From G965222535 sp965222535 (lineage in GTDB: Bacteria > Pseudomonadota > Gammaproteobacteria > HK1): DNA of 64,000 nucleotides. The translations under genes and the position numbers were made by a program. This document shows, piece by piece, positions 49,928 to 58,884 of this stretch (within the stretch, counting starts at the first letter, position 1; each line of letters opens with the position of its first letter). Under the pieces are notes generated by a model. It had not been told where the DNA came from. It saw only the letters and a program-made list of their open reading frames with translations, and ran no database searches. Where the stretch lies: assembly GCA_965222535.1 (NCBI GenBank), contig OZ244957.1, positions 682,001-746,000 of the forward strand. Direction: 5' to 3'.

Positions 49928-51025
49928 CTAGCAGGTCACCACGATATTGCCGACCTGCTGCTTGTCGATAAACGCCTGCTGGGCGCTTCTGAGTTGTTCG
50001 AGGGGGTAGGTGGCAGCGAGCAGCGGGCGGATCTCCTTGCGCTGAATGTAGCCGACCAAGGTCTTGAACAACCCTGCCGGAGGGATTGTGGCGCCGCTGA
50101 AGCTCAAGTTATTGAGGTAAAAGGTACGCAGGTCAAAGGTAACCACCGCGCCGGCGATGGCCCCAGAGCAGGTGTAGCGACCACCGCGTTCGATAGCGGC
50201 GATCAGCCGCGGCCACTGCTCTCCGCCGACCACGTCGGCGACCACGCTGACGCTATCACGCCCGATCGCTTGATGCAGCGCACGCGGCAGATCCACCGGT
50301 GCCCGCGGCAACACCGCGGTGGCCCCCAGGGCCTTGACCGCCGCCGCTTTGGCCGCTCCGCAAAGCGCTACGGTCTGCGCCCCACGGCGCTTGGCAAGCT
50401 GGACCAAGGCACTGCCTACGCCGCCAGAGGCACCGCTTATCAGCACCGTATCGGTGCTGCCAACCGCGGCGCAACGCAGCATGTTCTCGGCGGTGATATA
50501 CGCCGTCGCAAAGGTCGCCAGCTCGGCATCACTGTAATCGACCACAATGGGGTGCACCTGGTGCGCATCAACCACCGTTAACTCGGCAAACCCGCCATTG
50601 CATTCGCTGCCAAAATATGCGGCTTTCATCAGATCATGCGGGGCTTCCCAATCGCGCAACCACGGGTCGATCAACACCCTTTGACCGATCAGCGGTGCCG
50701 CCACCGCGGCACCGCTTGCAACCACGCGACCGACGGCATCGGCACCCTGGATAAACGGGAAGGGTAGCGGCGTGCCACCCCACGCGGCGTCATCACTGTC
50801 AGCATCGCCAAGCGCCGCGCCGCTGGTAGCACCGCTCACTCCCTTGGAATACCAGCCGCTGCGGGTGTTGACATCGGTATTGTTGAGTCCGCAGGCGTTG
50901 ATACGGATCAGCACCTCGTGGTCGCCCGGCGTTGGTACCGGCCACGCTTCATCAAAGACCAATTTATCGAGACCGCCGAGACCGGTGAGTAGCATTGCTC
51001 GCATCGTTTTGGGTAGCGTTGGCAT
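49928..51025 (-). CDS. Zinc-less MDR-superfamily oxidoreductase (quinone reductase-like)
   Basis: 365 residues from ATG 51025, which has AAGGAG about 10 bases upstream; the frame continues to 51121 without support. GroES-like N-terminal domain (VLIRINACGLNNTDVNTRSGWY, FIQGADAVGRVVASG, GQRVLIDPW) and NADP-binding Rossmann domain (VLISGASGGVGSALVQLAKRRGAQTVALCG). The Cys/Glu ligands of zinc ADHs are missing, so it belongs with quinone oxidoreductase/crotonyl reductase-type enzymes. Substrate unknown. A repeat-rich stretch lies upstream. Confidence 0.85.
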   Translation of the reverse strand: MPTLPKTMRAMLLTGLGGLDKLVFDEAWPVPTPGDHEVLIRINACGLNNTDVNTRSGWYSKGVSGATSGAALGDADSDDAAWGGTPLPFPFIQGADAVGRVVASGAAVAAPLIGQRVLIDPWLRDWEAPHDLMKAAYFGSECNGGFAELTVVDAHQVHPIVVDYSDAELATFATAYITAENMLRCAAVGSTDTVLISGASGGVGSALVQLAKRRGAQTVALCGAAKAAAVKALGATAVLPRAPVDLPRALHQAIGRDSVSVVADVVGGEQWPRLIAAIERGGRYTCSGAIAGAVVTFDLRTFYLNNLSFSGATIPPAGLFKTLVGYIQRKEIRPLLAATYPLEQLRSAQQAFIDKQQVGNIVVTC

Positions 51026-51169
51026 CTTCGTTTTTCTCCTTATTTTGACCATCGATGGGCACGGGTAAAAGATAAGAGGTGCTGCGAAAAACCCGTTTCG
51101 CCCACACCCGTGTGGTGTCATACACTCATTCTACTTGAAGATATTAATAAGGTGCGCCTAGCAGCACCA

Positions 51170-51480
51170 CAAAATGATTGCTTGGAAGGGTCATTGCCCC
51201 ATTTCCAGAGTCTCACCCAAAGTCATGCCAGAGCCTTACTACTGTCCTCGGCCCTGCACGGCGCCGAACCGAAAGCGAAAGCTGTACTGGGGTTAGGGGC
51301 TTGGGGGAAGGGAGTACCGCGTTCAGGTGTGTTAGGAGGGACTTACCCCTTCCCCCAATACCAACGTCGTTACCCTCCTTAGACTCCTGAGATGTGCTAG
51401 GCAACGCCTAGCATCTCAGGATTAAAAATATTAAAAGATCCCAGAGCCCCTACCCTCCACTATCCCAGAGCCCCGCGGCA
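51170..51480 (-). repeat. Repeat family B copy, reverse
   Basis: GAAGGGTCATTGCCCCATTT, AGCCTTACTACTGTCCTCGG, GGGGTTAGGGGCTTGGGGGA, CCCTTCCCCCAATACCAACG, CGTTACCCTCCTTAGACTCC, GAGATGCTAGG-type hairpin, TCAGGATTAAAAATATT and TCCCAGAGCCCC. It is the reverse complement of the family order. From 51481 to about 51740 I see no gene. Confidence 0.87.
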
Positions 51481-51904
51481 CGCTGGGGTTGGCTGGAACA
51501 GCGAACCATCAAACCCACTATTAGAGCGCTCAGTTAATGCTATGCTGTGGTTCAGATAGCGCAACGCAAGCAGCGCAACGCTTCATATACGCGCACTTCC
51601 CGCAACAACACCCCTACGCCGGTCTTGGTAACGCCCAATGATAGTTGAGCACTACTCCCTGCAACACGGCGCGGGCGCAGCCGCCTCCAATGGATAAGCC
51701 AACGGATGAGCTGATCGCCGAACGGCCTCGGATGCAAGCGCCCCACCTGATGACATACCGCCGTGGATGGCGGTGCCGATCCGCGGTATGGACACCGCTT
51801 GGATGCCGTACATGGAGCCGGTCAAGACGATGCTACCGCTCGGCATTTTGCTGCTGCTGACCCTCGCCTATCGCCGCATGAGTTGGCGGCGGTTACACTA
51901 GGCG

Positions 51905-52408
51905 CTGCTCAGGACGCTGGAGATTTCAACCCTTGTTCTGTTTCTGGTGGCTGCCTCGAATTTCTTTGGCGCGGTGTTTTCGCGGTTGGGTACGCCGACG
52001 CTGCTGACCGAATACCTGCTCACCCTGGAACTGCCGCCGCAGGCTGTCCTGATACTGATCATGGTCGTCATCTTTCTCCTCGACTGGATCTTTCTCCTCG
52101 GCTGGCCGCTCGAATGGGTGCCAATCGTGCTCATCATTGTCCCAATTCTACTGCCCCTGGTAGAGCAAGCGGGCTTTAACCTGACGTGGTTCGGCATCCT
52201 AGTAGCAGTCAATCTGCAAACCGCTTGGCTATCACCGCCGGTCGCGCTGTCGGCGTATTTCCTAAAAGGGGTCGTGCCGTCTTGGGATTTAAAAGATATC
52301 TATGCCGGCATGATCCAGTTTATGGGGTATCCAAGTGATCGGCTTGGTGTTGATCATCATCTTTCTCCAGATCGTATTATGGCTGCCGGAAAAACTCTAT
52401 GGCCCCTG
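51905..52408 (+). pseudogene. TRAP transporter large permease (DctM) remnant, truncated and frameshifted
   Basis: Only the last about 165 residues of a DctM-type permease remain: LEISTLVLFLVAASNFFGAVF, VVIFLLDWIFLLGWPLEWVPIVLIIVPILLPL, FGILVAVNLQTAWLSPPVALSAYFLKGVVP, DIYAGMIQFMG. The frame then breaks at a GGGG run (52324-52327). Reading one base further gives IQVIGLVLIIIFLQIVLWLP and the proper ending EKLYGP with stop at 52406-52408, so one extra G explains the shift. The first 260 or more residues are missing. Just upstream (to the TAG at 51898-51900) a short frame WMPYMEPVKTMLPLGILLLL may be the end of the small subunit DctQ. It precedes an HpsN-like gene, whose family is often coded with a TRAP importer. 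Confidence 0.8.
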
Positions 52409-52514
52409 AGCACTGCGCCGTCAGCCCCTTATGACATCGCTTAGCAGCGCCAGCAGGCGCTGCCCTACAGCTCCATATACTTCCTACTTCTTTATACCCC
52501 CCCATTGCTAACCA

Positions 52515-53828
52515 ATGAGCACCACATACCTCAAGCGCGCAACGCACAACGCCACCACCGATAACCACGAGACGCAAGCGATCGTACAGCGCATGCTACG
52601 CGAGATCGAAGCCGGCGGCGAAGCGCGTGCGCTGCACTATGCGCGTACGCTGGACAACTGGCACGGCCCCGTCGTGCTCGAAGCCAAGGCAATTGCCGCC
52701 GCCACGGCGCAGTTGCCCGAGACCCTCAAAGCCGACATCGCGTTTGCCCACCAGCGCGTCAAAGCCTTCGCTGAAGCGCAGCTTGCGAGCCTGCATGAGT
52801 TCCAGCTTGAATTGTCCCCCGGGCTGATCGCAGGTCAACGCCTGATCCCGATCAAAACCGCTGGCTGCTATGTCCCAGGTGGTCGCTACGCGCACATCGC
52901 CTCGGCGCTCATGAGCATCACCACGGCCAAGGTAGCGGGGGTCGATAACGTCATCGTCTGCTCGCCGCCAAGCGGCGCACGCGGCGTGCATCCGGCGATC
53001 CTGTACGCCGCGCAACTGGCGGGTGCCGACACGCTGCTGGCACTCGGTGGCGTGCAAGGGATCGCCGCCCTGATGCTGGGCCTGTTCAGCGGTCATGCGG
53101 CGGACCTGCTGGCGGGCCCCGGCAATCGCTTTGTCGCTGAAGCCAAGCGCCTCCTGTTTGGTCGCGTGGGCATCGATATGTTCGCCGGGCCGACCGAGAT
53201 TCTGGTCATTGCGGATGAAACCGCCGATGCCACCTTGGTGGCCTCGGACCTGATCAGCCAAGCCGAACACGGTGCCGATTCGCCAGTGTGGTTGATCAGC
53301 ACTTCAAGCGCATTGGCCGAGCAGGTGATCGCCGCCGTACCGGCGCAGATCGCTCGCTTACCCCAGCCCAACCGCCAAAGTGCGCAGGCAGCGTGGGATG
53401 ATTACGGCGAAGTTCTGGTCGTCGATTCGCGCGAGGAAGCCGTCGCAAACAGCGATCGCTACGCCCCTGAGCACCTTGAGGTACAGGCTGTGGATCTCGA
53501 CTGGTGGTTGCAGCGGCTGCGCAATTACGGCTCGCTGTTTTTGGGCGAGGAGACCACCGTGAGCTACGGCGACAAGGCCTCAGGGCCGAACCATATCCTG
53601 CCAACCTGCGGCGCGGCGCGCTATACTGGGGGGCTAAGTGTTGGCAAGTTCCTCAAAACCGTCACTTGGCAGCGCATGACGCGCGCCGCCAATCGCGAAA
53701 TCGGCGCTGTCAGCGCACGCATCTCGCGCGCCGAAGGCATGGTCGGACACGCCCACGCCGGCGATGATCGCTTGGCCAAGTATTTCCTGCACGGGTCATC
53801 TCAATTGACACCCGAAGCCAAACCCTGA
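52515..53828 (+). CDS. Histidinol dehydrogenase (HisD) family, HpsN-like
   Basis: A 437-residue NAD- and zinc-dependent dehydrogenase. IKTAGCYVPGGRYAHIASALMSITTAKVAGV, LALGGVQGIAAL, LLAGPGNRFVAEAKRLLFGRVGIDMFAGPTEILVIAD, SDLISQAEHGADSPVWLI and GPNHILPTCGAARYTGGLSVGKFLKT follow the family. The TYLKR opening, GRVGIDMFAGPTE and VGKFLKT variants resemble sulfopropanediol dehydrogenase HpsN more than biosynthetic HisD. No his genes are near; instead a TRAP transporter remnant is upstream and a broken alcohol dehydrogenase downstream, as in dihydroxypropanesulfonate or similar catabolic loci. The specific substrate is inference. A true HisD role cannot be excluded. Confidence 0.82.
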   Translation: MSTTYLKRATHNATTDNHETQAIVQRMLREIEAGGEARALHYARTLDNWHGPVVLEAKAIAAATAQLPETLKADIAFAHQRVKAFAEAQLASLHEFQLELSPGLIAGQRLIPIKTAGCYVPGGRYAHIASALMSITTAKVAGVDNVIVCSPPSGARGVHPAILYAAQLAGADTLLALGGVQGIAALMLGLFSGHAADLLAGPGNRFVAEAKRLLFGRVGIDMFAGPTEILVIADETADATLVASDLISQAEHGADSPVWLISTSSALAEQVIAAVPAQIARLPQPNRQSAQAAWDDYGEVLVVDSREEAVANSDRYAPEHLEVQAVDLDWWLQRLRNYGSLFLGEETTVSYGDKASGPNHILPTCGAARYTGGLSVGKFLKTVTWQRMTRAANREIGAVSARISRAEGMVGHAHAGDDRLAKYFLHGSSQLTPEAKP

Positions 53829-53867
53829 GCGCCAAGCACCGCCAAACTCCACGCAGAGCATTGCTTA

Positions 53868-54033
53868 TAGGAGCCTCGAAAAACCTCAGCGAGATGGAGG
53901 TTAGGAGGAAAAGGCGCGCGCACCTGTAGCGCAAGCCGTTGATTTATACGCATGCTCCTTGAAGATGCTTGATGGGTGAGGGAGACCGTTTTGTGCACCT
54001 CGTTGAGTCGCGCTGCATTTGACGCTCTGGAAA
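53868..54033 (-). repeat. Repeat family A copy (reverse) joined to the CTTGATG block
   Basis: GAGCCTCGAAAAACCTCAGC, CTGTAGCGCAAGCCGTTGAT, CATGCTCCTTGAAGATGC, then TTGATGGGTGAGGGAGACCG and TTTGTGCACCTCGTTGAGTC. The last part matches 38535-38605. Confidence 0.8.
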
Positions 54034-54375
54034 GGGATTCGGGCAGTGCTCTGGAATCTGAAGCGTTATTTAATCCTAAAAAACCAAGCGGCGCTTAGCT
54101 TTCAGGAGAATAAGGAGGGTAAAGACGTTTATATTGGGGAAAGGGGGACTATTGGATCGACTGTAATCAGTCCACGAAACGCCCCCTTCTCCCCAACCCC
54201 CTATCCCCTTTCCTTGTATGACCGGCTCCCTGAATTTTCGCCTACAAATTGGGCTTCGATAAACGCTCTGGAAAAAGACTTCGGGCAAGGCTCTGGGATG
54301 AGAGCATGACAATAACCCCTTCCTGCATCTTCAAGTAACACCGGTATATAACCCTCCCCCCATAGACAAGCCCCT
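54034..54375 (+). repeat. Repeat family B copy followed by a family A end
   Basis: GCTCTGGAATCTGAAGCGTT, TTTAATCC, AAGGAGGGTAAAGACGTTTA, TATTGGGGAAAGGG, CCCCCTTCTCCCCAACCCC, then GGGCTTCGATAAACGCTCTG, GCATCTTCAAGTAACACC and CCCCCCATAGACAAGCCCC. The last is a truncated family A end lying directly before the alcohol dehydrogenase pseudogene. Confidence 0.8.
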
Positions 54376-54381
54376 CAAGCG

Positions 54382-55112
54382 AAGACGACCATCAAAGCCT
54401 TAGTTTACACTGCCAAGGAAACCGTTGAACTGCGTGAGCAGCCGCCGCCAGCGGTCAAAGCCGGCGAGGTCATAATCGCCGTCGATGCCGTCGGCATTTG
54501 CGGCTCCGATATGCATGCTTACCTCGGCCACGACGCACGCCGGCAACCGCCGTTGATCTTAGGTCACGAAGCCTGTGGTACGATCATCGACGGCCTACTC
54601 GCCGGGCAACGGGTGGTTGTCAATCCCCTCGCCAGTTGCGGTCATTGCGATCACTGCCTTGGCGGGCGCGCTAACCTATGTCTGCAGCGTGACCTTATCG
54701 GCATGTACCGCCCTGGGGCGTTCGCCGAGCAGTTGACCATCGGCGCTGATCAACTGTTGCCAGTGGCCGACGGCATGCCCGCTGAAGAAGCCGCGTTGAC
54801 TGAGCCGGCAGCCACCGCCGTGCATGCCATCAACCGTGCAAAGGGCGCGAGCCACCGCCCGCTGTGCGAGGGTGAAGCACTGGTGTTCGGAGGCGGATCG
54901 GTCGGCTTGTTCGCCGCGTATGCGCGGCGCGAGCAAGGCCTGCAGCGCATTGACGTGGCCGAAACCAACCCGCAGCGCTCGACAAGCTCCAGCGGCGGGT
55001 GTTTGGCGATCTGGCATGGCTTGAGATGCGTGATTTGAGCGAGGGACCGCAGGCCTTCGACGACCTACGCTGTGGTCGTAGCAAAAGCCCCAAAATCATC
55101 CTCCGCCCCTAG
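54382..55112 (+). pseudogene. Zinc alcohol dehydrogenase pseudogene (internal deletion, lost start)
   Basis: From IKALVYTAKETVELREQ the frame gives a normal zinc MDR N-terminal half: GEVIIAVDAVGICGSDMHAYLGH (catalytic Cys), LGHEACGTI, the structural-zinc CGHCDHCLGGRANLC, and GEALVFGGGSVGLFAAYARR. After AETNPQR it shifts and stops at 55036-55038. Another frame then carries the family's end, LEMRDLSEGPQAFDDLRCGR and KIILRP, up to 55112. About 80-100 residues of the NAD-binding domain are missing. No ATG, GTG or TTG is in frame before residue one; the expected start region is occupied by a repeat end. It was probably a sorbitol- or threonine-dehydrogenase-like enzyme of the same locus as the HpsN-like gene. 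Confidence 0.83.
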
Positions 55113-55243
55113 ACCGTGCCGCATCAGAAGCGTGGCGTAGTGCTAATCGCGGGGTATCAATCTGAAGCGCTCCAGGATCCGCCGCCCGCTGTGCGCTGCC
55201 CCATGAGCGCAGAGCATAGCGCCACGCAACTAAGGAGGCGTGG

Positions 55244-56266
55244 ATGTCGATAATGATAACCGGTGTCGCCGGTTTTATCGGTGCTGCTGTGGCGCGCCGC
55301 CTGCTGATGCATGGCGCTACGGTGATCGGCATCGATAACCTGAACGCCTACTACGATGTCCAACTAAAACGCGATCGCTTAGCCAACTTGCAGGCACAGC
55401 CCACCGCGGTTTCGCACTTTCGCTTCCACCCAGTCGATATCGGTGATCGCTACTGCTTAGCCAAGGTGTTCGCCGCCGATCGACCGACTCGGGTGGTGCA
55501 TCTCGCGGCCCAGGCTGGTGTGCGCCATGCGCTGACAGATCCTTACAGCTACGCCGACAGCAACCTTGTCGGCTTTTTGCATGTACTCGAAAACTGCCAG
55601 CAGCATGCGGTAGAACACTTGGTGTATGCGTCGTCAAGCTCGGTTTATGGTGCCAATCACAAGCTGCCGTTTGCCGTGAGCGACAATGTCGATCATCCAC
55701 TATCGCTGTATGCGGCGACAAAAAAAGCCAACGAATTGATGGCACATTGCTACAGCCATCTGTACGCTCTACCGACCACTGGATTGCGCTTTTTTACTGT
55801 TTATGGCCCCTGGGGACGACCGGATATGGCATTGTTTCGTTTCACCCAGCAGATTCTCGCTGACCAGCCAATCGCCGTCTTCAACCACGGTCAGCACCGG
55901 CGCGCATTCACCTATATCGACGACATTATCGACGGCGTCGTACCCCTCATCGAGCGCATCCCGCAGCCAAACCCCACGGGGGAGCAGCAGCACCCTGATC
56001 CAGCCGCCAGCCGCGCACCGTATGCGATCTATAACATCGGCAACCGTACATCGGTGCCTCTGCTGCGCTATATCGAGGTGCTGGAGGCTTGTCTTGGACG
56101 CAAGGCGAGGCGCAACCTGCTACCGCTACAGCCAGGCGATGTCGCCGATACCGCAGCGGACGTGGATGCACTTGAGGCGGCTGTCGGCTATTGCCCGACC
56201 ACCCCGATCGAAGACGGGATCGCCCGCTTTGTGGCGTGGTATAAGGCGTACTACGAAGTTTCCTGA
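55244..56266 (+). CDS. NAD-dependent epimerase, UDP-glucuronate 4-epimerase-like
   Basis: 340 residues; AAGGAGG lies just upstream of ATG 55244. Extended SDR fold: MITGVAGFIGAAVARRLL, IDNLNAYYDVQLKRDRLANL, VVHLAAQAGVRHALTDPYSYADSNLVGFLHVLE, catalytic YASSSSVYG and YAATKKANELMAHCYSHLY (YxxxK), LRFFTVYGPWGRPDMALFRFT. The NLNAYYDVxLKxxRL and GPWGRPDMA pieces are typical of GalE/CapI-like UDP-glucuronate 4-epimerases making UDP-galacturonate for surface polysaccharide. It precedes a UDP-sugar dehydrogenase on the same strand. Confidence 0.9.
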   Translation: MSIMITGVAGFIGAAVARRLLMHGATVIGIDNLNAYYDVQLKRDRLANLQAQPTAVSHFRFHPVDIGDRYCLAKVFAADRPTRVVHLAAQAGVRHALTDPYSYADSNLVGFLHVLENCQQHAVEHLVYASSSSVYGANHKLPFAVSDNVDHPLSLYAATKKANELMAHCYSHLYALPTTGLRFFTVYGPWGRPDMALFRFTQQILADQPIAVFNHGQHRRAFTYIDDIIDGVVPLIERIPQPNPTGEQQHPDPAASRAPYAIYNIGNRTSVPLLRYIEVLEACLGRKARRNLLPLQPGDVADTAADVDALEAAVGYCPTTPIEDGIARFVAWYKAYYEVS

Positions 56267-56287
56267 TGGCGCGTCAACAGCGCTTGA

Positions 56288-56400
56288 AGCGGGGCTTGTC
56301 TATTTTGTGAATGATTATAAATCAATGACTTACGTTACAAGCAATGATGTCCATTCCCTCAAACCTCCATCCCGTTAAGGTTTTTCGAGGTTCCCCAAGG
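56288..56400 (+). repeat. Repeat family A copy between the two nucleotide-sugar genes
   Basis: GCGGGGCTTGTCTATTTTG, ATTATAAATCAATGACTTAC, CCATTCCCTCAAACCTCC and GGTTTTTCGAGGTTCCCC. It ends directly before the ribosome site of the next gene. Confidence 0.9.
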
Positions 56401-56408
56401 GAGTGATG

Positions 56409-57692
56409 ATGCAACAGCGACGAGTCGCCGTGATCGGCTTAGGCTATGTCGGGCTGCCGGTGGCGGTCGCTTTGGCGGCGGTCGGTGAAACGATTGGCTT
56501 TGATATCGACCACCAGCGGATCGCTGAGCTGCAACGCGGCATCGACCGCACGCGCACGCTGGATGGGGGCACCCTGAAGGCGGCGACGGTGCGTTGGACG
56601 GCGGAAGCAGCGGCATTGGCATCGGCTGATTTTTATATCGTCGCCGTGCCAACTCCAGTGGACCGCAAAAAACAGCCAGACCTGCGCCCTTTGCTGCTCG
56701 CCTCGCGCACCATCGGCGAGCGGCTGCAACGCGGTGCTATCGTGGTCTTTGAATCGACGCTGTATCCCGGGGCGGTTGAATACGAGTGCGCCCCCGTGCT
56801 CGCGCAGGCCTCAAACCTACGTTGCGGCGAGGACTTCTGGGTCGGCTATTCGCCAGAGCGTATCAACCCCGGGGATGCGCAGCACCGCTTTAGCGACATT
56901 GTGAAAGTGGTCGCCGGTCAAACACCGGCGGTCACCGATCAGATCGCGGCAGTATATCGCCAAGTGGTTCCCGCGGGAGTCTATAAAGCGCCGTCAATTC
57001 AGGTGGCCGAAGCGGCGAAAGCGATCGAAAATACGCAACGCGATCTAAACATCGCATTGATGAACGAATTGGCTTTGATCTGCCATCGGCTGCACATTGA
57101 CACCGGCGACGTACTGGCGGCGGCGCAGACAAAATGGAATTTTCTGCCGTTCTCCCCCGGGCTGGTTGGCGGGCACTGTATCAGTGTCGATCCGTACTAC
57201 CTAGCATCCAAAGCCATCGAGCGCGGTTATAACCCGGAAATCATTCTCGCTGGACGGCGCATCAACGATCGTATGGGAGAGTACATCGCTAATCAGGTGG
57301 TGAAACTGTTGATCCACAGCGGCAAGGTGGTCAAGGACTGCGTGGTCACCATCCTTGGCTTTGCATTCAAGGAAAATATCGCCGATGCGCGCAATACCCG
57401 CGTCATCGACATCGTGCATACGCTGCGCGCCTTCGGTCTGCGCGTGCAGGTTTGCGATCCTGAGGTGGACGCCGCACAAGTGAAGCACGATTACGGCATC
57501 CAGTTGCTGCAGCGAGAGGCGCTGGCTACCGCTGACTGTGTGCTGCTGGCAGTCGCCCATGAGTGCTTTGTCAGCCGCGGCTGGGCTGGCATACAGCCTC
57601 TTATCGCTGCTGACGGTGGCACCCTGATCGACATCAAAAGGGTACTGCCGCGCAACGAAATCCCGACCGGGATTAACCTATGGCGGCTATAG
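56409..57692 (+). CDS. UDP-sugar 6-dehydrogenase, TviB/WbpO-like
   Basis: About 427 residues; AAGGGAG lies 6 bases before ATG 56409, with two start codons (GTG 56403, ATG 56406) just upstream. RRVAVIGLGYVGLPVAVALA is the NAD fold, GYSPERINPGD and KWNFLPFSPGLVGGHCISVDPYYLA carry the substrate loop and catalytic Cys, and TILGFAFKENIADARNTRVIDI the second domain. The pattern fits UDP-N-acetylglucosamine/galactosamine 6-dehydrogenases (TviB, WbpO) that make uronic acids for capsules and O-antigen, rather than UDP-glucose dehydrogenase proper. With the preceding epimerase it forms a TviB-TviC-like pair. Confidence 0.9.
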   Translation: MQQRRVAVIGLGYVGLPVAVALAAVGETIGFDIDHQRIAELQRGIDRTRTLDGGTLKAATVRWTAEAAALASADFYIVAVPTPVDRKKQPDLRPLLLASRTIGERLQRGAIVVFESTLYPGAVEYECAPVLAQASNLRCGEDFWVGYSPERINPGDAQHRFSDIVKVVAGQTPAVTDQIAAVYRQVVPAGVYKAPSIQVAEAAKAIENTQRDLNIALMNELALICHRLHIDTGDVLAAAQTKWNFLPFSPGLVGGHCISVDPYYLASKAIERGYNPEIILAGRRINDRMGEYIANQVVKLLIHSGKVVKDCVVTILGFAFKENIADARNTRVIDIVHTLRAFGLRVQVCDPEVDAAQVKHDYGIQLLQREALATADCVLLAVAHECFVSRGWAGIQPLIAADGGTLIDIKRVLPRNEIPTGINLWRL

Positions 57693-57767
57693 AGACGCGG
57701 CGAGGGTCGCAGTGTACGCTTCGGACACTGCCACGCAACGTGCGGTAACCTACGCGTCAAATGCGCT

Positions 57768-58199
57768 TTATCCGTACACATTGTTGTACTGTGCTTCTTG
57801 GCGTTCCTTGTGCTCCTGTGCTTCTATGCTGAGTGTGGCAATCGGACGCGCATCAAGACGTGCGATACCAATCGGTTCGCCGGTTTCTTCGCAATAGCCG
57901 TACGTTTCATTTTCAATACGGCGCAACGCCGCGTCAATATGCGCCAGCAGCTTGCGGTGACGGTCGCGCGTCAGCAGTCCAAAAGCGATCTCGGATTCCC
58001 GCGTCGCCCGATCGGCTTCATCAGCGACATCGTGGCTGTTATCACCGCTCATATTCTCCATCACTTCTTGCGATTCGTCGAGCAGCAATTGCCGCCAATG
58101 GGTCAACTTGAGGCGAAAATATTCACGCTGCTTTGGGTTCATGTACTTCTCTTTCAAAGAAGGTTTATAGTTTTTAGCCAATCTGATTTTCTTATTCAT
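57768..58199 (-). CDS. dksA: RNA polymerase-binding transcription factor DksA, single-cysteine type
   Basis: About 143 residues from ATG 58199 (ATG 58211 is possible, and both lie at a repeat edge). Coiled-coil part YFRLKLTHWRQLLLDESQEV with the acidic tip DEADRATRESE, then the globular part RIENETYGYCEETGEPIGIARLDARPIATLSIEAQEHKERQ. E. coli DksA has four zinc-finger Cys; here only the first remains and the others are Thr, Ser and Ala, as in many alpha- and betaproteobacterial DksA proteins. It would act with ppGpp at RNA polymerase without thiol-based redox sensing. Convergent with the UDP-sugar dehydrogenase gene. Confidence 0.92.
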   Translation of the reverse strand: MNKKIRLAKNYKPSLKEKYMNPKQREYFRLKLTHWRQLLLDESQEVMENMSGDNSHDVADEADRATRESEIAFGLLTRDRHRKLLAHIDAALRRIENETYGYCEETGEPIGIARLDARPIATLSIEAQEHKERQEAQYNNVYG

Positions 58200-58211
58200 G
58201 TTCTTGTCCAT

Positions 58212-58372
58212 AAGGGGACATCGAAAAACTTCAACGGGATAGGGGGTTGGGGGGTAGTGACCTGATTTCCTGTAACGCAAGTCATTGATTTATAATCTTT
58301 CCCCCAATAGACAAGCCCCGCAGAGCAGCTCGGAAAACTAGCGAAGCTGGTTTTTCGAGCTGCCCATAAAGA
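58212..58372 (-). repeat. Repeat family A copy, reverse, with bordering hairpin
   Basis: GGGGACATCGAAAAACTTCA, GGGGGTTGGGGGG, CTGTAACGCAAGTCATTGAT, TTATAATCTTTCCCCCAATA, GACAAGCCCCGCAGAGCAGC, then CTCGGAAAACTAGC facing GCTGGTTTTTCGAGCTGCCC. The dksA start codon lies at its edge. Between it and 58725 I see no gene. Confidence 0.9.
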
Positions 58373-58645
58373 ATACTCAGGGAACCGCTGAACAGAAAAG
58401 CTTTTTTGCATTGCACGGCGACGTTATTTTCCGCCATGCCGGCCGCATGCCCGCCCGCCCACCGATCGACAGCAGGATTTCCCTGCAATAGCCGCCGAGA
58501 GACGCCCGGCACAAGACCGATCGGCGCTCATAGCCCTACCCCTTGATGAATGTAAAGGCCTACGCTCATACATGATCTCATCGCATCGCATCCTAAAATC
58601 GAACCCGGTGCACTTATGCTATAAATTAAACCCGCTGAGGTTATA

Positions 58646-58664
58646 ATGATCCGAGCGGGATCAT
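58646..58664. other. Inverted repeat upstream of mreB
   Basis: ATGATCC-GAGCG-GGATCAT, a perfect 7-bp palindrome with a 5-base loop about 220 bp before mreB. Operator or chance; I cannot tell. Confidence 0.3.
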
Positions 58665-58724
58665 GGATCGTTTTGCCGCGCGCATTTTTTATAAATCGGA
58701 AGATCCTCAAGTAAAACCTTCCAA

Positions 58725-58830
58725 CCAAGGGAAGGAATTATAAATCAAGCTGTTATAATCTGCGCCGGCTTCAGCGCCTTGTACCAAGCGCTGGTCGCCG
58801 ATGGTTTTTCGAGATCCCCCTTGGGGCTGT
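58725..58830 (+). repeat. Repeat family A fragment upstream of mreB
   Basis: GGGAAGGAATTATAAATCAA at the start and GGTTTTTCGAGATCCCCC at the end, as in family A, with an unrelated middle. It lies in the mreB leader. Confidence 0.6.
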
Positions 58831-58884
58831 TTTTTTATACACCCTCTTTCGCACATCATGTCCTAAGAAAATAATCAACTGATT

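Noticed and set aside
52515..53828. Biosynthetic histidinol dehydrogenase as the sole call
   Set aside because: No his operon is near, and its opening and loop variants plus transporter context fit HpsN-like enzymes better. The family-level call is kept.
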